Origin: Methanoregula sp. UBA64
Lineage (GTDB): Archaea; Halobacteriota; Methanomicrobia; Methanomicrobiales; Methanospirillaceae
Reading direction: 5' to 3'
Assembly (NCBI RefSeq): GCF_002502735.1
Contig: NZ_DAQC01000011.1
Location: 1-21,455 of the forward strand
Length of the DNA: 21,455 bases
Shown here: positions 1-7,462 of the stretch, piece after piece
How positions within the stretch are numbered: position 1 is the first letter of the stretch
Layout: every line of letters starts with the position of its first letter
Position numbers and translations under genes: made by a program
The notes under the pieces: generated by a model
Databases searched by the model: none
What the model was told of the DNA's origin: nothing
The model's input: only the letters and a program-made list of their open reading frames with translations

Positions 1-103
1 GCCGGCTTCCGATGCGCTCGGCACGATAATCGCCGCGATTGTCGTTATCGGGATTATCGCCGCTCTTGCGTACTACTTCCTTGTCATGAGGAGGAAACAG
101 TGA
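1..103 (+). CDS. C-terminal end of a membrane-anchored surface protein (partial)
   Basis: Only the last 33 codons are inside the window, in the frame that starts at base 2 and stops with TGA at 101-103. They encode a short polar stretch, a hydrophobic helix rich in Ile, Ala and Val, and the basic tail LVMRRKQ. One C-terminal membrane helix with a positive tail is the usual anchor of archaeal surface proteins that project outward. The next gene, 56 bases downstream on the same strand, ends in the same way (YYYWKKRRQ), so the two may be paralogues or partners in one operon. No function can be read from this fragment. Confidence 0.6.
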   Translation, partial: PASDALGTIIAAIVVIGIIAALAYYFLVMRRKQ

Positions 104-159
104 GGAATATGATGATTCCACCAGTATCTGTAGAAACGGCCGGGGGCAGGTGAACCGCG

Positions 160-1458
160 ATGAAGAAGATCCTCATCATTGCATCTGTCCTGCTGGTTCT
201 TTTTGCCTGCATGGCAACCCCGGCACTCGCCGGGACAAAGTACCTCAACGGCCTCCCGAACATGACCGCCTATGTCGCCGGCACAAACGAATACGCGGCC
301 GGTGCCGATATCCAGATCCCGCTTGTTATCGAAAACAACGGGCAGAGCACGGACAAACAGATCTCTACATCGGTCATCGACCGCGACGATCCGCCCACTA
401 CGGCAAAGTTTGTCACCGTCACCCTCTCATCGGGAGATGCCCCGCTCGTAATAAAATCCGACCCGCAGATGATCGGGGATATTTTAGGCCTTGCAAAAAA
501 GACCGTGACCGTCCATGCCAAGATCGATAAGGACGCTCCCGGCGGCACTTATGTGCTTCCCCTCAACATCACGTACACGCGGTTCGATTCTGTAGTTCAG
601 TACCAGGTCGATACGTTCCGGTACTACTATGTCACCGATAACGTGACCGTGCCGGTCACCATTGTCATCAAACAGGAAGTCCTTCCGGAAGTCGTATCCG
701 CACAGCCCGATCACCTGGTCGCCGGCGCTGACGGGTACATCAACCTGACCCTGAAAAATGCCGGATCGCTCGACGGGACAAAGGCCACGGTCAAGCTGGC
801 ACAGAACGACAACAGCCCGGTAAGCCCGGTTGACAACAGCGTCTATATCGGCGACTTCCCGGCCGGCGGCACGGTCTCCTGCCAGTACAAAGTGGCGGTT
901 GCCAATACTGCGCAGAACAAGGAATATCCGATCGATATAACGGTAGTCTACCAGAATAACGAAGGCGACTTTGTCCAGTCCCGTACCGAAACGGCCGGTG
1001 TTGCCGTGGGGAACAAGGTGGACTTTGCCATCATATCCCCCGCAGTCGGGATGAGCCCGGGGAGCAAGAAGACGATCCAGGTCCAGTACAAAAATATCGG
1101 GAACTCCACGATAAAGAGTGCCCAGGCCCGGATCAGTGCGGTAAACCCGTTCACGAGCACCGCAGATGTTGCCTATCTCGGCGACCTTGCCCCCGGCCAG
1201 GTGGCAACGGCCTCGTTCCAGCTTGCTGTGGGAAGCGACGCCACGATCAAGGAATACGGCCTTGACTCAGAGATCCGGTACCGCGATGCCCTCAACACCA
1301 CGTACGTATCGGACCCGATGAAAGTCCCGATCGATGTCAAAAACCAGACCGGCCTTGCAGGCATCCTCTCCAATGCCGTCCTGATGTCGATCATTGTTGC
1401 GGTTCTCATCGGAATTGTCTATGCCGGGTATTATTACTGGAAGAAACGCCGGCAATAA
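160..1458 (+). CDS. Exported, C-terminally anchored CARDB/S-layer-like protein (COG1361 type)
   Basis: The 432-residue protein starts with a clear Sec signal peptide (residues 1-24, ending ATPALA). It continues with beta-rich segments of the CARDB/NEW3 kind (about 25-165, 170-285, 290-395) with recurring patterns such as LTLKNAGSLDGTKA and VQYKNIGNSTIKSA. It ends with one membrane helix (about 404-425) and the tail YYYWKKRRQ. Proteins of this architecture sit on the outer face of the membrane; in methanogens they often accompany MacB/LolD-like ABC transporters, but none is visible here. AGGTGA six bases before the ATG supports the start. The preceding gene ends in a similar anchor. Binding partner unknown; the family call is more certain than any function. 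Confidence 0.8.
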   Translation: MKKILIIASVLLVLFACMATPALAGTKYLNGLPNMTAYVAGTNEYAAGADIQIPLVIENNGQSTDKQISTSVIDRDDPPTTAKFVTVTLSSGDAPLVIKSDPQMIGDILGLAKKTVTVHAKIDKDAPGGTYVLPLNITYTRFDSVVQYQVDTFRYYYVTDNVTVPVTIVIKQEVLPEVVSAQPDHLVAGADGYINLTLKNAGSLDGTKATVKLAQNDNSPVSPVDNSVYIGDFPAGGTVSCQYKVAVANTAQNKEYPIDITVVYQNNEGDFVQSRTETAGVAVGNKVDFAIISPAVGMSPGSKKTIQVQYKNIGNSTIKSAQARISAVNPFTSTADVAYLGDLAPGQVATASFQLAVGSDATIKEYGLDSEIRYRDALNTTYVSDPMKVPIDVKNQTGLAGILSNAVLMSIIVAVLIGIVYAGYYYWKKRRQ

Positions 1459-1513
1459 TCCGTTTTCCCGGTCCCTGCGGCCGGGGAAATCACAAAACCC
1501 TAAAAAAAGATCC

Positions 1514-1535
1514 CGGGATTCTCCCGATACTTTTT
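1514..1535 (+). terminator. Hairpin plus T-tract after the surface-protein gene
   Basis: CGGGA (1514-1518) and TCCCG (1522-1526) form a five-pair stem with a three-base loop, followed shortly by five T at 1531-1535. It lies 55 bases after the stop codon at 1458. Archaeal termination depends mainly on the T-run, so the stem may not be essential. T-runs on the other strand (about 1501-1508 and 1593-1599) could end transcripts of the convergent small ORF. Confidence 0.4.
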
Positions 1536-1680
1536 GTTTACCCGGACAGGACTTTCCCGGCCGGGGAGTAAAAAATCCGGCGTTATTCCCGAAAAAAACA
1601 GGGCACGCCCTCTTGTAGTATCGCTGGTGGGCCGTACCGCAGGATAACCTGAATCCGGGAATCAATTCCGGAAAACCCGG

Positions 1681-1884
1681 TCAATCGTCGTCTTCGTCTT
1701 CTGCGGCTGCCCAGTCGTAATCGTCAGTGCCGGGTTCTTCTGTCCCGGCATAGAGGTCGCGCAGGTCGCCCCGGGGATCGTCGTCATGATCTTCCCATTC
1801 CCACGGTGCTTTCCCGTGGTCGTTTTCCTGGTCTGTGCTGCCTTTATGTCCCCGCCCACGGCGGCCAGTCGTGCTTTTTACCAT
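1681..1884 (-). CDS. Small, strongly acidic protein of unknown function
   Basis: A 67-residue ORF starts at ATG 1884 with AAGGTGG four bases upstream, a good archaeal ribosome binding site that picks this start over an in-frame ATG at 1923. The first 15 residues are basic and Gly-rich (TTGRRGRGHKG). The rest is dominated by Asp and Glu, with Trp and Tyr scattered through it, and ends in AEDEDDD. I recognise no domain. The charge split resembles small disordered nucleic-acid- or protein-binding adaptors, but that is only an analogy. It stands alone, convergent to the surface-protein gene and divergent from the membrane-protein gene at 2036. The ribosome binding site and unusual composition argue for a real gene; no homologue has been checked. 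Confidence 0.5.
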   Translation of the reverse strand: MVKSTTGRRGRGHKGSTDQENDHGKAPWEWEDHDDDPRGDLRDLYAGTEEPGTDDYDWAAAEDEDDD

Positions 1885-2000
1885 CCGGACCACCTTGTTT
1901 TTTTCTGTGTTTTCTGGTAACACCGGTGAACTGCAACATGAATCCTCTTTTTCCCGGATAAAAAATATTTTGGCCCGTTTTTAGTTTCGGGCTGCGCGGC

Positions 2001-2010
2001 AAAAGATAAA
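2001..2010 (+). promoter_or_regulatory. TATA-like box for the gene at 2036
   Basis: The A/T stretch AAAAGATAAA is centred about 29 bases before the ATG at 2036, and no ribosome binding site lies between them. That spacing fits a transcript starting at or next to the start codon, i.e. a leaderless mRNA. Confidence 0.4.
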
Positions 2011-2035
2011 AAAGCCGGTCGTCCACATTTCCGTC

Positions 2036-2434
2036 ATGCAAGCGATCGTCAAAGACACTGCAGGCATAGGAATTCTCCTGTGGCTGATCGGCTATCTTGC
2101 CTCCCTCCTGCTCTTTATCTCTCCCCTGGCAGGCGTTATGGGCTGGATCCTGATTGCCGTGTTCACGCCTGTGAGCATACTGATCGTGTGGCGGTGGTTT
2201 CGCGGCCGGGATCTCCCGCTGGCATATTATGCGGGAATCGGCCTTGCATGGACCGCAATTGCGGTGGTTTTCGATTACCTGTTTATCGTCCTGCTCTTTT
2301 CTGCAACCTACTATGGCCCGGATGTCTTTGTGTACTATACCCTCACCTTTCTCATCCCGGTCTGCATCGGTCTCTGGAAACGACCGGTGGCCGGAAAAGG
2401 CAGTGTCCCCCCCGGGGCCCATGCGAAAGAGTAA
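2036..2434 (+). CDS. Four-helix integral membrane protein of unknown function
   Basis: The 132-residue protein is almost wholly hydrophobic, with four predicted membrane helices at about 9-29, 33-52, 65-90 and 94-113. A short basic loop (WRWFRGRD) lies between helices 2 and 3, and the C-terminal tail is polar. No catalytic or transport motif is visible, and I do not recognise a named family. The start codon has no Shine-Dalgarno match but a TATA-like box sits 29 bases upstream, which suggests leaderless initiation. The gene for a small GTPase follows after 26 bases on the same strand; the two are probably co-transcribed and could work together at the membrane. Confidence 0.65.
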   Translation: MQAIVKDTAGIGILLWLIGYLASLLLFISPLAGVMGWILIAVFTPVSILIVWRWFRGRDLPLAYYAGIGLAWTAIAVVFDYLFIVLLFSATYYGPDVFVYYTLTFLIPVCIGLWKRPVAGKGSVPPGAHAKE

Positions 2435-2460
2435 AGATCATCCGTCGCCTTCGTAGTGTA

Positions 2461-2973
2461 ATGGCAGAAGAGAAGTACAAGATCGTTGTCTTCGGTGCGT
2501 TCGGGGCGGGAAAGTCAACCCTCATCCAGACACTCGACCCGCAGGCACAACACATCGAGGCCGACTGCGCCGGGGGGACAACGACGGTCGCGCTCGATTA
2601 CGGCCGGGTCCAGCTCGGGGACAAACGGGTCTACCTCTACGGTACACCGGGACAGGAGCGTTTCGAATTTGCCCGGGGGATCATCGGGAAGGGCATGGAT
2701 GGCGCAATTCTCCTCGTGGACGCGACTGCACCGGTCGATGAGTTCGTCTGCCACCTCCATGATGCGATCGCTTTGGAAAAGATCCCATTTATCGTCTTTG
2801 TCAACAAGTACGACGCGGTCGGTGCGCAGCCCGGTGCGGTCCGGGAACGGTTTTCGGGTGCCGCTGTAAAAGACGTCTCGTCCCTCGACCGGAAAGGGGC
2901 GCGGGACGCGCTTGGCGTATTTATCGGCACGCTCCGTCCCCACGGTACCGGGATCGCCATTCCTCCCGGTTAG
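2461..2973 (+). CDS. Small Ras/Rab-like GTPase (COG2229/MglA-like)
   Basis: The 170-residue protein has all main G motifs: P-loop GAFGAGKS (residues 12-19), a TTTVALDYG switch-I segment (about 40-48), the G3 motif GTPGQERF (61-68) and NKYD for guanine recognition (115-118). Gly replaces the usual Asp at the start of G3, as is common in the COG2229 group of prokaryotic small GTPases. Such proteins are molecular switches in polarity or signalling, normally paired with a roadblock/MglB-type regulator; none is in the window. The ATG at 2461 is chosen because the P-loop then sits at a normal distance from the N-terminus; the open frame upstream overlaps the membrane-protein gene and is spurious. 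No clear ribosome binding site is seen. Confidence 0.85.
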   Translation: MAEEKYKIVVFGAFGAGKSTLIQTLDPQAQHIEADCAGGTTTVALDYGRVQLGDKRVYLYGTPGQERFEFARGIIGKGMDGAILLVDATAPVDEFVCHLHDAIALEKIPFIVFVNKYDAVGAQPGAVRERFSGAAVKDVSSLDRKGARDALGVFIGTLRPHGTGIAIPPG

Positions 2974-3881
2974 TACCGCTTGTGTGTCTTGCCCCGTCCG
3001 GCAGCGGGCTTTTTTGCATTCCTGTCGTACGGCACGAACTTTGCGCCCTGAAGGCGGATGCCCGAGACAATCTCCCTTTTTTCCCCGGTTTTGCCGTCGG
3101 TAACTGCTATCACGTCCACGGCACCGGCAAGCGGCCCGGCGAGAACCTTGGGAGCGAGGATCTCCTGGACCTGGAAGATCCCGGCGGGGCTCGACATGTG
3201 GATGAGGAGTTCGATGGGCTTTTCCCTCCCTTTTTGGATCTCCACGCGCTCGATCGAGAGCGCCGAGACCGAATGGATCGTGATGCTCCCCGATTCGAAT
3301 GCAACCCGGCCGCGCCCCTTGGTCATATCGGTCGAGTCCGCGATACAGACAATGGCCGCCTCGACCGTGAGGGGTTTTGGCACACCGTGGTGCGAGTAGA
3401 TGGCAGAGAGAATAAACGCCCGGATCGCGGTGCGCTTCTCCGGGTCCTCGTAGATCCGGGGCAGGAGCCGGTCGAGGACCGGCTGGGCGAGCACGACGCT
3501 TAGGTCCGCGTGGTCCTCGCGGTGCACCATGTTCCCGAGGTCGTGAAAGAGCATCGCGGTCATCACGACAAGCGCGGCATCGTCCCGGTCGCCAAAGCCC
3601 CCGGCCACGATATCGGGGACAAAGGCCGAGCCTTCGAGCAGGTCAAGCAGCGTGAGTGCCGACGCGGTGGCCACGGTGACATGGGTCCGGCCGTGGTCGT
3701 TCATCCCCAGTTTTTGTGCGGCAACAAAGTTTGCCATCTGCCAGCCGGTTACGATCTCGGGATCTCCGGTGATGAGTTCCCACATCTTACCGGCCCGGGG
3801 CCGCTCTTTAAGGTGGTCAAGGATGATCGTTTCCGAATGTGCTTCGAGATCGAAGTCCGTATCGCAGGGGATCTTTTTCAT
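2970..3881 (-). CDS. HD-domain metal-dependent phosphohydrolase
   Basis: The 303-residue protein carries an HD-superfamily metal site: His63/His67 (DHGRTH), the HD pair His113-Asp114 (FHDLGN), His120 and His124, His164-His165 (YSHHG) and Asp182 (IADSTD). These bind divalent metals in enzymes that hydrolyse phosphates of nucleotides or related molecules; the substrate cannot be read here. The last 100 residues form a separate beta-rich region ending in a basic tail (KKPAAGRGKTHKRY) that could bind nucleic acid. The ATG at 3881 is preceded by AGGA. Its stop codon (2970-2972) overlaps the stop of the convergent GTPase gene (2971-2973). No sensor or cyclase domain is attached. Confidence 0.8.
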   Translation of the reverse strand: MKKIPCDTDFDLEAHSETIILDHLKERPRAGKMWELITGDPEIVTGWQMANFVAAQKLGMNDHGRTHVTVATASALTLLDLLEGSAFVPDIVAGGFGDRDDAALVVMTAMLFHDLGNMVHREDHADLSVVLAQPVLDRLLPRIYEDPEKRTAIRAFILSAIYSHHGVPKPLTVEAAIVCIADSTDMTKGRGRVAFESGSITIHSVSALSIERVEIQKGREKPIELLIHMSSPAGIFQVQEILAPKVLAGPLAGAVDVIAVTDGKTGEKREIVSGIRLQGAKFVPYDRNAKKPAAGRGKTHKRY

Positions 3882-3966
3882 ACAGAGTCCTGTTTTTTAA
3901 CCGTTTGCGGGCCCGGGGGATAGGGATTTCCTGATTATACAATGTATCCGTGAAGCCTGGTCTATG

Positions 3967-3979
3967 AAAAAGAAAATCG
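3967..3979 (-). terminator. T-rich terminator after the cytosolic cyclophilin gene
   Basis: On the minus strand GATTTTCTTTTTC begins five bases after the stop codon of the cyclophilin gene. Such T-runs are the main archaeal termination signal. It would end the four-gene minus-strand run that starts near 7380. Confidence 0.45.
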
Positions 3980-3983
3980 TCCT

Positions 3984-4451
3984 TTATTCCACTACTGCGT
4001 GGAGGATGACGACCCGGTCCTTTGGCCGGTCGTTGTCATCTGTGGGGGCATTTGCAATCTTATCGACTACATCCATACCTCCGGCCACTTTCCCGAAGAC
4101 CGGGTGTTTGCCGTCGAGGAAATTGTTGTTGACGAGATTGATAAAAAACTGCGAGCCGCCGGTATTCGGGCCGGCGTTTGCCATCGAAAGCGTGCCCCGG
4201 TCGTTCCGGTTATGGTCCGTAAACTCGTCCTTTATCGCATATCCCGGTCCGCCGCAGCCGGTGCCGGTCGGGTCGCCGCCCTGGATCATGAACCCGGCGA
4301 TCACGCGGTGGAAGATGACACCGTCGTAGTAGCCTTTTTTTGCGAGCGTTGCAAAGTTGCCGGCAGTGATCGGCATCTCGGGGTCAAGGGCGATCGTGAT
4401 GGTCCCCTTGTTCGTTTCGAGCCGTACCGTTGAACCTGGTGCTGTCGTCAT
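3984..4451 (-). CDS. Cytosolic cyclophilin-type peptidyl-prolyl cis-trans isomerase
   Basis: The 155-residue protein is a single compact cyclophilin domain without signal peptide. The core FHRVIAGFMIQGGDPTGTG supplies Arg49, Phe54 and Gln57, with the spacing of the catalytic Arg55, Phe60 and Gln63 of human cyclophilin A. LDGKHPVFG supplies the equivalent of His126. The usual Trp121 is Phe here, which in other cyclophilins weakens cyclosporin binding. It should speed proline isomerisation during folding in the cytoplasm. It lies 53 bases downstream of a second, exported cyclophilin with the same motifs, apparently from a tandem duplication, and is probably co-transcribed with it. No clear ribosome binding site. 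Confidence 0.93.
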   Translation of the reverse strand: MTTAPGSTVRLETNKGTITIALDPEMPITAGNFATLAKKGYYDGVIFHRVIAGFMIQGGDPTGTGCGGPGYAIKDEFTDHNRNDRGTLSMANAGPNTGGSQFFINLVNNNFLDGKHPVFGKVAGGMDVVDKIANAPTDDNDRPKDRVVILHAVVE

Positions 4452-4504
4452 GGTAAGTACAGGGTGTATTTGTCAGCGGGGATATTCTTTCTTCTCATCG
4501 GGGA

Positions 4505-5083
4505 TCAGGGAAGGACATATGCCCGCAGGATCGTCACGTTATCGACCGGACGGTTCTTATCGCCAACCGGGACCCGCGAGATCGCGTCTGCTACCTCCAT
4601 GCCCTCTGTCACCGTCCCAAAGACCGGGTAACCTGCGTCGAGCCCGGTATTGTCCCTGAGGTTGATGAAGAACTGCGAGCTGCCGGTATCGGGAACGCCC
4701 TTGTTTGCCATTGCCACGGTGCCCCGAAGGTTGTGGTTATGTGCCGTGAATTCGTCTGGGATCGTATACCCCGGTCCGCCGCGCCCGGTACCGGTCGGGT
4801 CGCCGGCCTGGACGATATATCCCGCTATCACCCGGTGGAAGGTGACGTTGTTGTAGAACCCGCTTTTTGTCAGGGCAAGGAAATTTTCCGTGGTGACAGG
4901 CATATCCGGGTCAAGGGCGATCGTAATGTTTCCCATCGTGGTTTCAAGCCGGACCTGCTGGAGCCCGGCTGTCGGTGCCGTGGTAACAGAGGCCTGTCCC
5001 GTCCCGGCAGGCTGCGTACAGCCTGCGGCAAGGAAGATCCCGATTGTGCAGATAAGGAGCAGAAAAGCCCCGGACCATTTCAT
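4505..5083 (-). CDS. Exported lipoprotein cyclophilin (peptidyl-prolyl isomerase)
   Basis: From the ATG at 5083 the protein has 192 residues: a hydrophobic signal sequence with lipobox LAAGC (lipidated Cys22), a Thr/Ala/Gly linker to about residue 40, then a cyclophilin domain. The core FHRVIAGYIVQAGDPTGTG keeps the catalytic Arg and Gln, but the Phe60 position is Tyr, and the His126 position is Tyr too (AGYPVFG), so activity or preference may differ from the cytosolic copy. An in-frame ATG at 5164 is rejected because it would put 27 polar residues before the signal peptide and overlap the sensor gene. It should act outside the membrane on exported proteins, perhaps those encoded just upstream. 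Confidence 0.9.
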   Translation of the reverse strand: MKWSGAFLLLICTIGIFLAAGCTQPAGTGQASVTTAPTAGLQQVRLETTMGNITIALDPDMPVTTENFLALTKSGFYNNVTFHRVIAGYIVQAGDPTGTGRGGPGYTIPDEFTAHNHNLRGTVAMANKGVPDTGSSQFFINLRDNTGLDAGYPVFGTVTEGMEVADAISRVPVGDKNRPVDNVTILRAYVLP

Positions 5084-5126
5084 GAAGTACCCGGTTTTTG
5101 GGGTAAGCGAAAAAAGGTTTGGGTGG

Positions 5127-5828
5127 TTACTGGTTCTTCTTTGCACCCGCGCCGGTCTCGTCATCGTTCCTGCCCCTGCCGAATGCGTAGAGGAGGCCGA
5201 GCACGATGATAATCGAGACTGCGCCGGTAACGAGGATCCACGTCCCCTGTGTCGTGGATTTCACATAATCGGATGCAGCGACATCAAGACCGAGGACCGC
5301 GTAGGTGTTGCCGGTTGAATCGCTTGCGGAGTCATCGATCGGCGCATACGCGGACATGAACGATCCCCACTTGTCTGAGTACGGCTCCGAAGAGGCGACC
5401 GGGCCCGAGAGCGCGGCGAAGATCTGCATCTTGTCCGGCGAATTGTCCGCCTGTCCTATCCGTGCCGAACCCTGCGGGTCGACCGGGTAGAGGTCGTCGA
5501 CCAGGAAGACTGCGGTCTTGTCGGTCGCATTGACCCTGACGATATAGGCGTTGATGAGATTGTCGTTCATGCTCCGCATGGTGCGGAGTTTGCTCGCAAT
5601 CGCGAGATATTTCGTGGTGTTCTCGTCGCCGGGCTTTATCCCCTGGATCTCGCTTGCATTGATCTGTGCCGCCATTGCGCCGGCCGTTGACTTCAGGCCC
5701 CACTGGGCGGTTTCTTTGAGCGCTGCATTCGAATGCGTATACGCGAATATGGTGAGCCCGCCGATGATCACGATCGCAATGATCGCGGCAGCGACAAGCT
5801 TTGTTGAACATGAACATGCCTGTGCCAT
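5127..5828 (-). CDS. Membrane-bound extracellular sensor domain (Cache/PAS-like) without output domain
   Basis: The 233-residue protein has an N-terminal membrane helix (about 11-32), an extracellular region of about 160 residues, a second helix (about 196-217) and only 16-18 cytoplasmic residues (GRGRNDDETGAGAKKNQ). The outer region has patterns of Cache-like sensors of histidine kinases and diguanylate cyclases: VFLVDDLYPVDP, GSARIGQ, then SDKWGSFMSAYAPI and YAVLGLDVAASDY. Normally HAMP, kinase or cyclase domains follow the second helix; here none does, so it may pass its signal to a partner or only bind ligand. GGAGGAG nine to ten bases before the ATG is a strong ribosome binding site. Only two bases separate it from the PEGA gene, so the two are co-transcribed. 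Confidence 0.75.
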   Translation of the reverse strand: MAQACSCSTKLVAAAIIAIVIIGGLTIFAYTHSNAALKETAQWGLKSTAGAMAAQINASEIQGIKPGDENTTKYLAIASKLRTMRSMNDNLINAYIVRVNATDKTAVFLVDDLYPVDPQGSARIGQADNSPDKMQIFAALSGPVASSEPYSDKWGSFMSAYAPIDDSASDSTGNTYAVLGLDVAASDYVKSTTQGTWILVTGAVSIIIVLGLLYAFGRGRNDDETGAGAKKNQ

Positions 5829-5830
5829 AG

Positions 5831-7366
5831 TTAGCTCCTCCTCTTACTGATCGCGGCTATCCCGAAGACCGCTGCAAGCAGGCCGATAACGAGGACCGGT
5901 GCCGGGCCCGGCGAGAACGGCGTTGCCGTCGGGGTCGGTGCAGTCGTCATGGCAACCTGGAGCTGCGCGGTCTGTCCCGATACTACGGTGGTTGTCGTGG
6001 TGTAATCCACATACCCGGCTGCGGTGAGCCTGACCGTGTGGCTGCCCGCCGCGAGGTTGTCTACCGTTGTGGGCGTGTACCCGCGGAAGAGGTCATCGAT
6101 ATAGATCCCGGCATTGGACGGTGTCGAGCTGATTGCAATGCTCCCCGTTCCCTGGACCGGGGTCGGGTTGGTGCCGACCGGGGTCAGGGTTGCCGGAATG
6201 GTCGTCATGGTGTTTGCCTGGACATAGATCGTGTTCATCCAGTCGTTGTAGCCGGATTTGGTCACCTTGAAGAGGTGGTTGCCCGATGTAATTCCGGTCT
6301 GCTGGAGAACGCCTGCGGAGTTGGTGGTTCCGATCGGCGTGCTGTCCATGTACACCTTGGCGCCTGGCGCCGAGTTTACCGTGATCGAGCCAAAGATGGC
6401 TGTCGAGAGCGTCACCTGGATGTTCTGCGACTGGCCGGCGTTTACCATGACGTTCGTAGTGTAATCGTTGTAGCCCGCGAGCCTGATGTCGATGGTGTGG
6501 CCGCCGGGATAGAGCGTGAGGGTGATCGGGGTCTTCCCGTAGTACGAGCCATCGACATAGACCGAGGCCTGGTTCGGAACGGTGTTCACGTACACGGTCC
6601 CGGTCTGCCGGGGCTGCGGCGAGAGCTGGAGGACCGGGTAGTAATTGGCGGTCTGGCCGGCATATACCGTGACGAGCGTAGTGTCCGGTGTGTATCCCGC
6701 AAGCGACGCTTTCATGGAATAGGTCCCGGGGTACAGGTTCGGGATGCCCAGCGGGGCGTATCCCTGGAAGTTACCGTTCAGGTAGATCGCCGCACCCGTG
6801 GGCGAGGACTGGGCATAGATCTGCCCGGTCGTTACCGGGGGAATTGTTGTCGGGACGGTCGTGGGAGCGGTTGTCAGCGGGTTTAAGGTTGCATAGACCG
6901 CGACATGCTCGTTTTCTGCCGGCATGTGTGCGGGTGCCCCGGACCATTCCTGGTATCCGGATTTGGTCACCGTGATGGTGCTTATCGGGGTACCGGTCGA
7001 GGAGACCGCAACCGAGAGGATCCCGCCGGAGGTCTGGCCTTCATACTTGCCGTTAAAGTAAACCGAAGCGCCGTCCACATTGCAGTGGACATCGATCCAG
7101 CCCTGGCCGCCGCCGATGGGAGTCAGCGGTTCGGTGGTCGGGACCGTGGTCCTTTCCGTTGTCGGCTCGGTCGTTCTTTCGGTCGTTGGTTCGGTCAGAG
7201 TCGGGAGCAGCGTGGGCTCCGTGGTAACTTTGGTGGTGTCGATGATCACCGGGCCCGGTTCGAGCGGGATGGAGCCGGCTGAACCGGCACATGCCGCCAG
7301 GGGGACCAGCGCGACAAGGCAGAGTGCCAGTACGGGCACAAGTACGATCAGGTTCTTTGTCAACAC
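5831..7366 (-). CDS. Exported PEGA-repeat surface protein with C-terminal membrane anchor
   Basis: The 511-residue protein has a signal peptide (1-26) ending in LAAC, which fits a lipobox; a Thr/Pro/Glu-rich linker with repeated TEPTTERT units (about 44-84); and five PEGA-type repeats to about residue 470. Each repeat has an aaVYxNGxxxGxTP-like turn and a later GY, e.g. GAAIYLNGNFQGYAP and ASVYVDGSYYGKTP. A Pro/Thr linker, a membrane helix (about 487-507) and the tail SKRRS follow. PEGA domains are common in archaeal surface proteins and are thought to bind or space envelope components. The frame opens with GTG at 7366 (an alternative TTG follows at once), after AGGAAGAG and a clear TATA box. 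It heads the minus-strand run with the sensor and both cyclophilins. Confidence 0.85.
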   Translation of the reverse strand: MLTKNLIVLVPVLALCLVALVPLAACAGSAGSIPLEPGPVIIDTTKVTTEPTLLPTLTEPTTERTTEPTTERTTVPTTEPLTPIGGGQGWIDVHCNVDGASVYFNGKYEGQTSGGILSVAVSSTGTPISTITVTKSGYQEWSGAPAHMPAENEHVAVYATLNPLTTAPTTVPTTIPPVTTGQIYAQSSPTGAAIYLNGNFQGYAPLGIPNLYPGTYSMKASLAGYTPDTTLVTVYAGQTANYYPVLQLSPQPRQTGTVYVNTVPNQASVYVDGSYYGKTPITLTLYPGGHTIDIRLAGYNDYTTNVMVNAGQSQNIQVTLSTAIFGSITVNSAPGAKVYMDSTPIGTTNSAGVLQQTGITSGNHLFKVTKSGYNDWMNTIYVQANTMTTIPATLTPVGTNPTPVQGTGSIAISSTPSNAGIYIDDLFRGYTPTTVDNLAAGSHTVRLTAAGYVDYTTTTTVVSGQTAQLQVAMTTAPTPTATPFSPGPAPVLVIGLLAAVFGIAAISKRRS

Positions 7367-7400
7367 TATCTCTTCCTGTAATATAGACTGGCAGATCCAG

Positions 7401-7416
7401 CTATATAAAAAAATAG
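7401..7416 (-). promoter_or_regulatory. TATA promoter of the PEGA/sensor/cyclophilin run
   Basis: On the minus strand this reads CTATTTTTTTATATAG, a strong archaeal TATA box. A start of transcription about 26 bases downstream (near 7380) leaves a leader of about 14 bases with the ribosome binding site AGGAAGAG before the GTG at 7366. It lies just past the end of the aminotransferase gene, so the run has its own promoter. Confidence 0.7.
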
Positions 7417-7462
7417 GGTGTGTTACGGCAGAACCGGCCGGGACCGTGGCAGGAGGTGGTCC

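Noticed and set aside
2080..2460. Upstream extension of the GTPase frame
   Set aside because: It overlaps the membrane-protein gene in another frame and encodes Arg/Pro/Cys-rich sequence unlike any GTPase.
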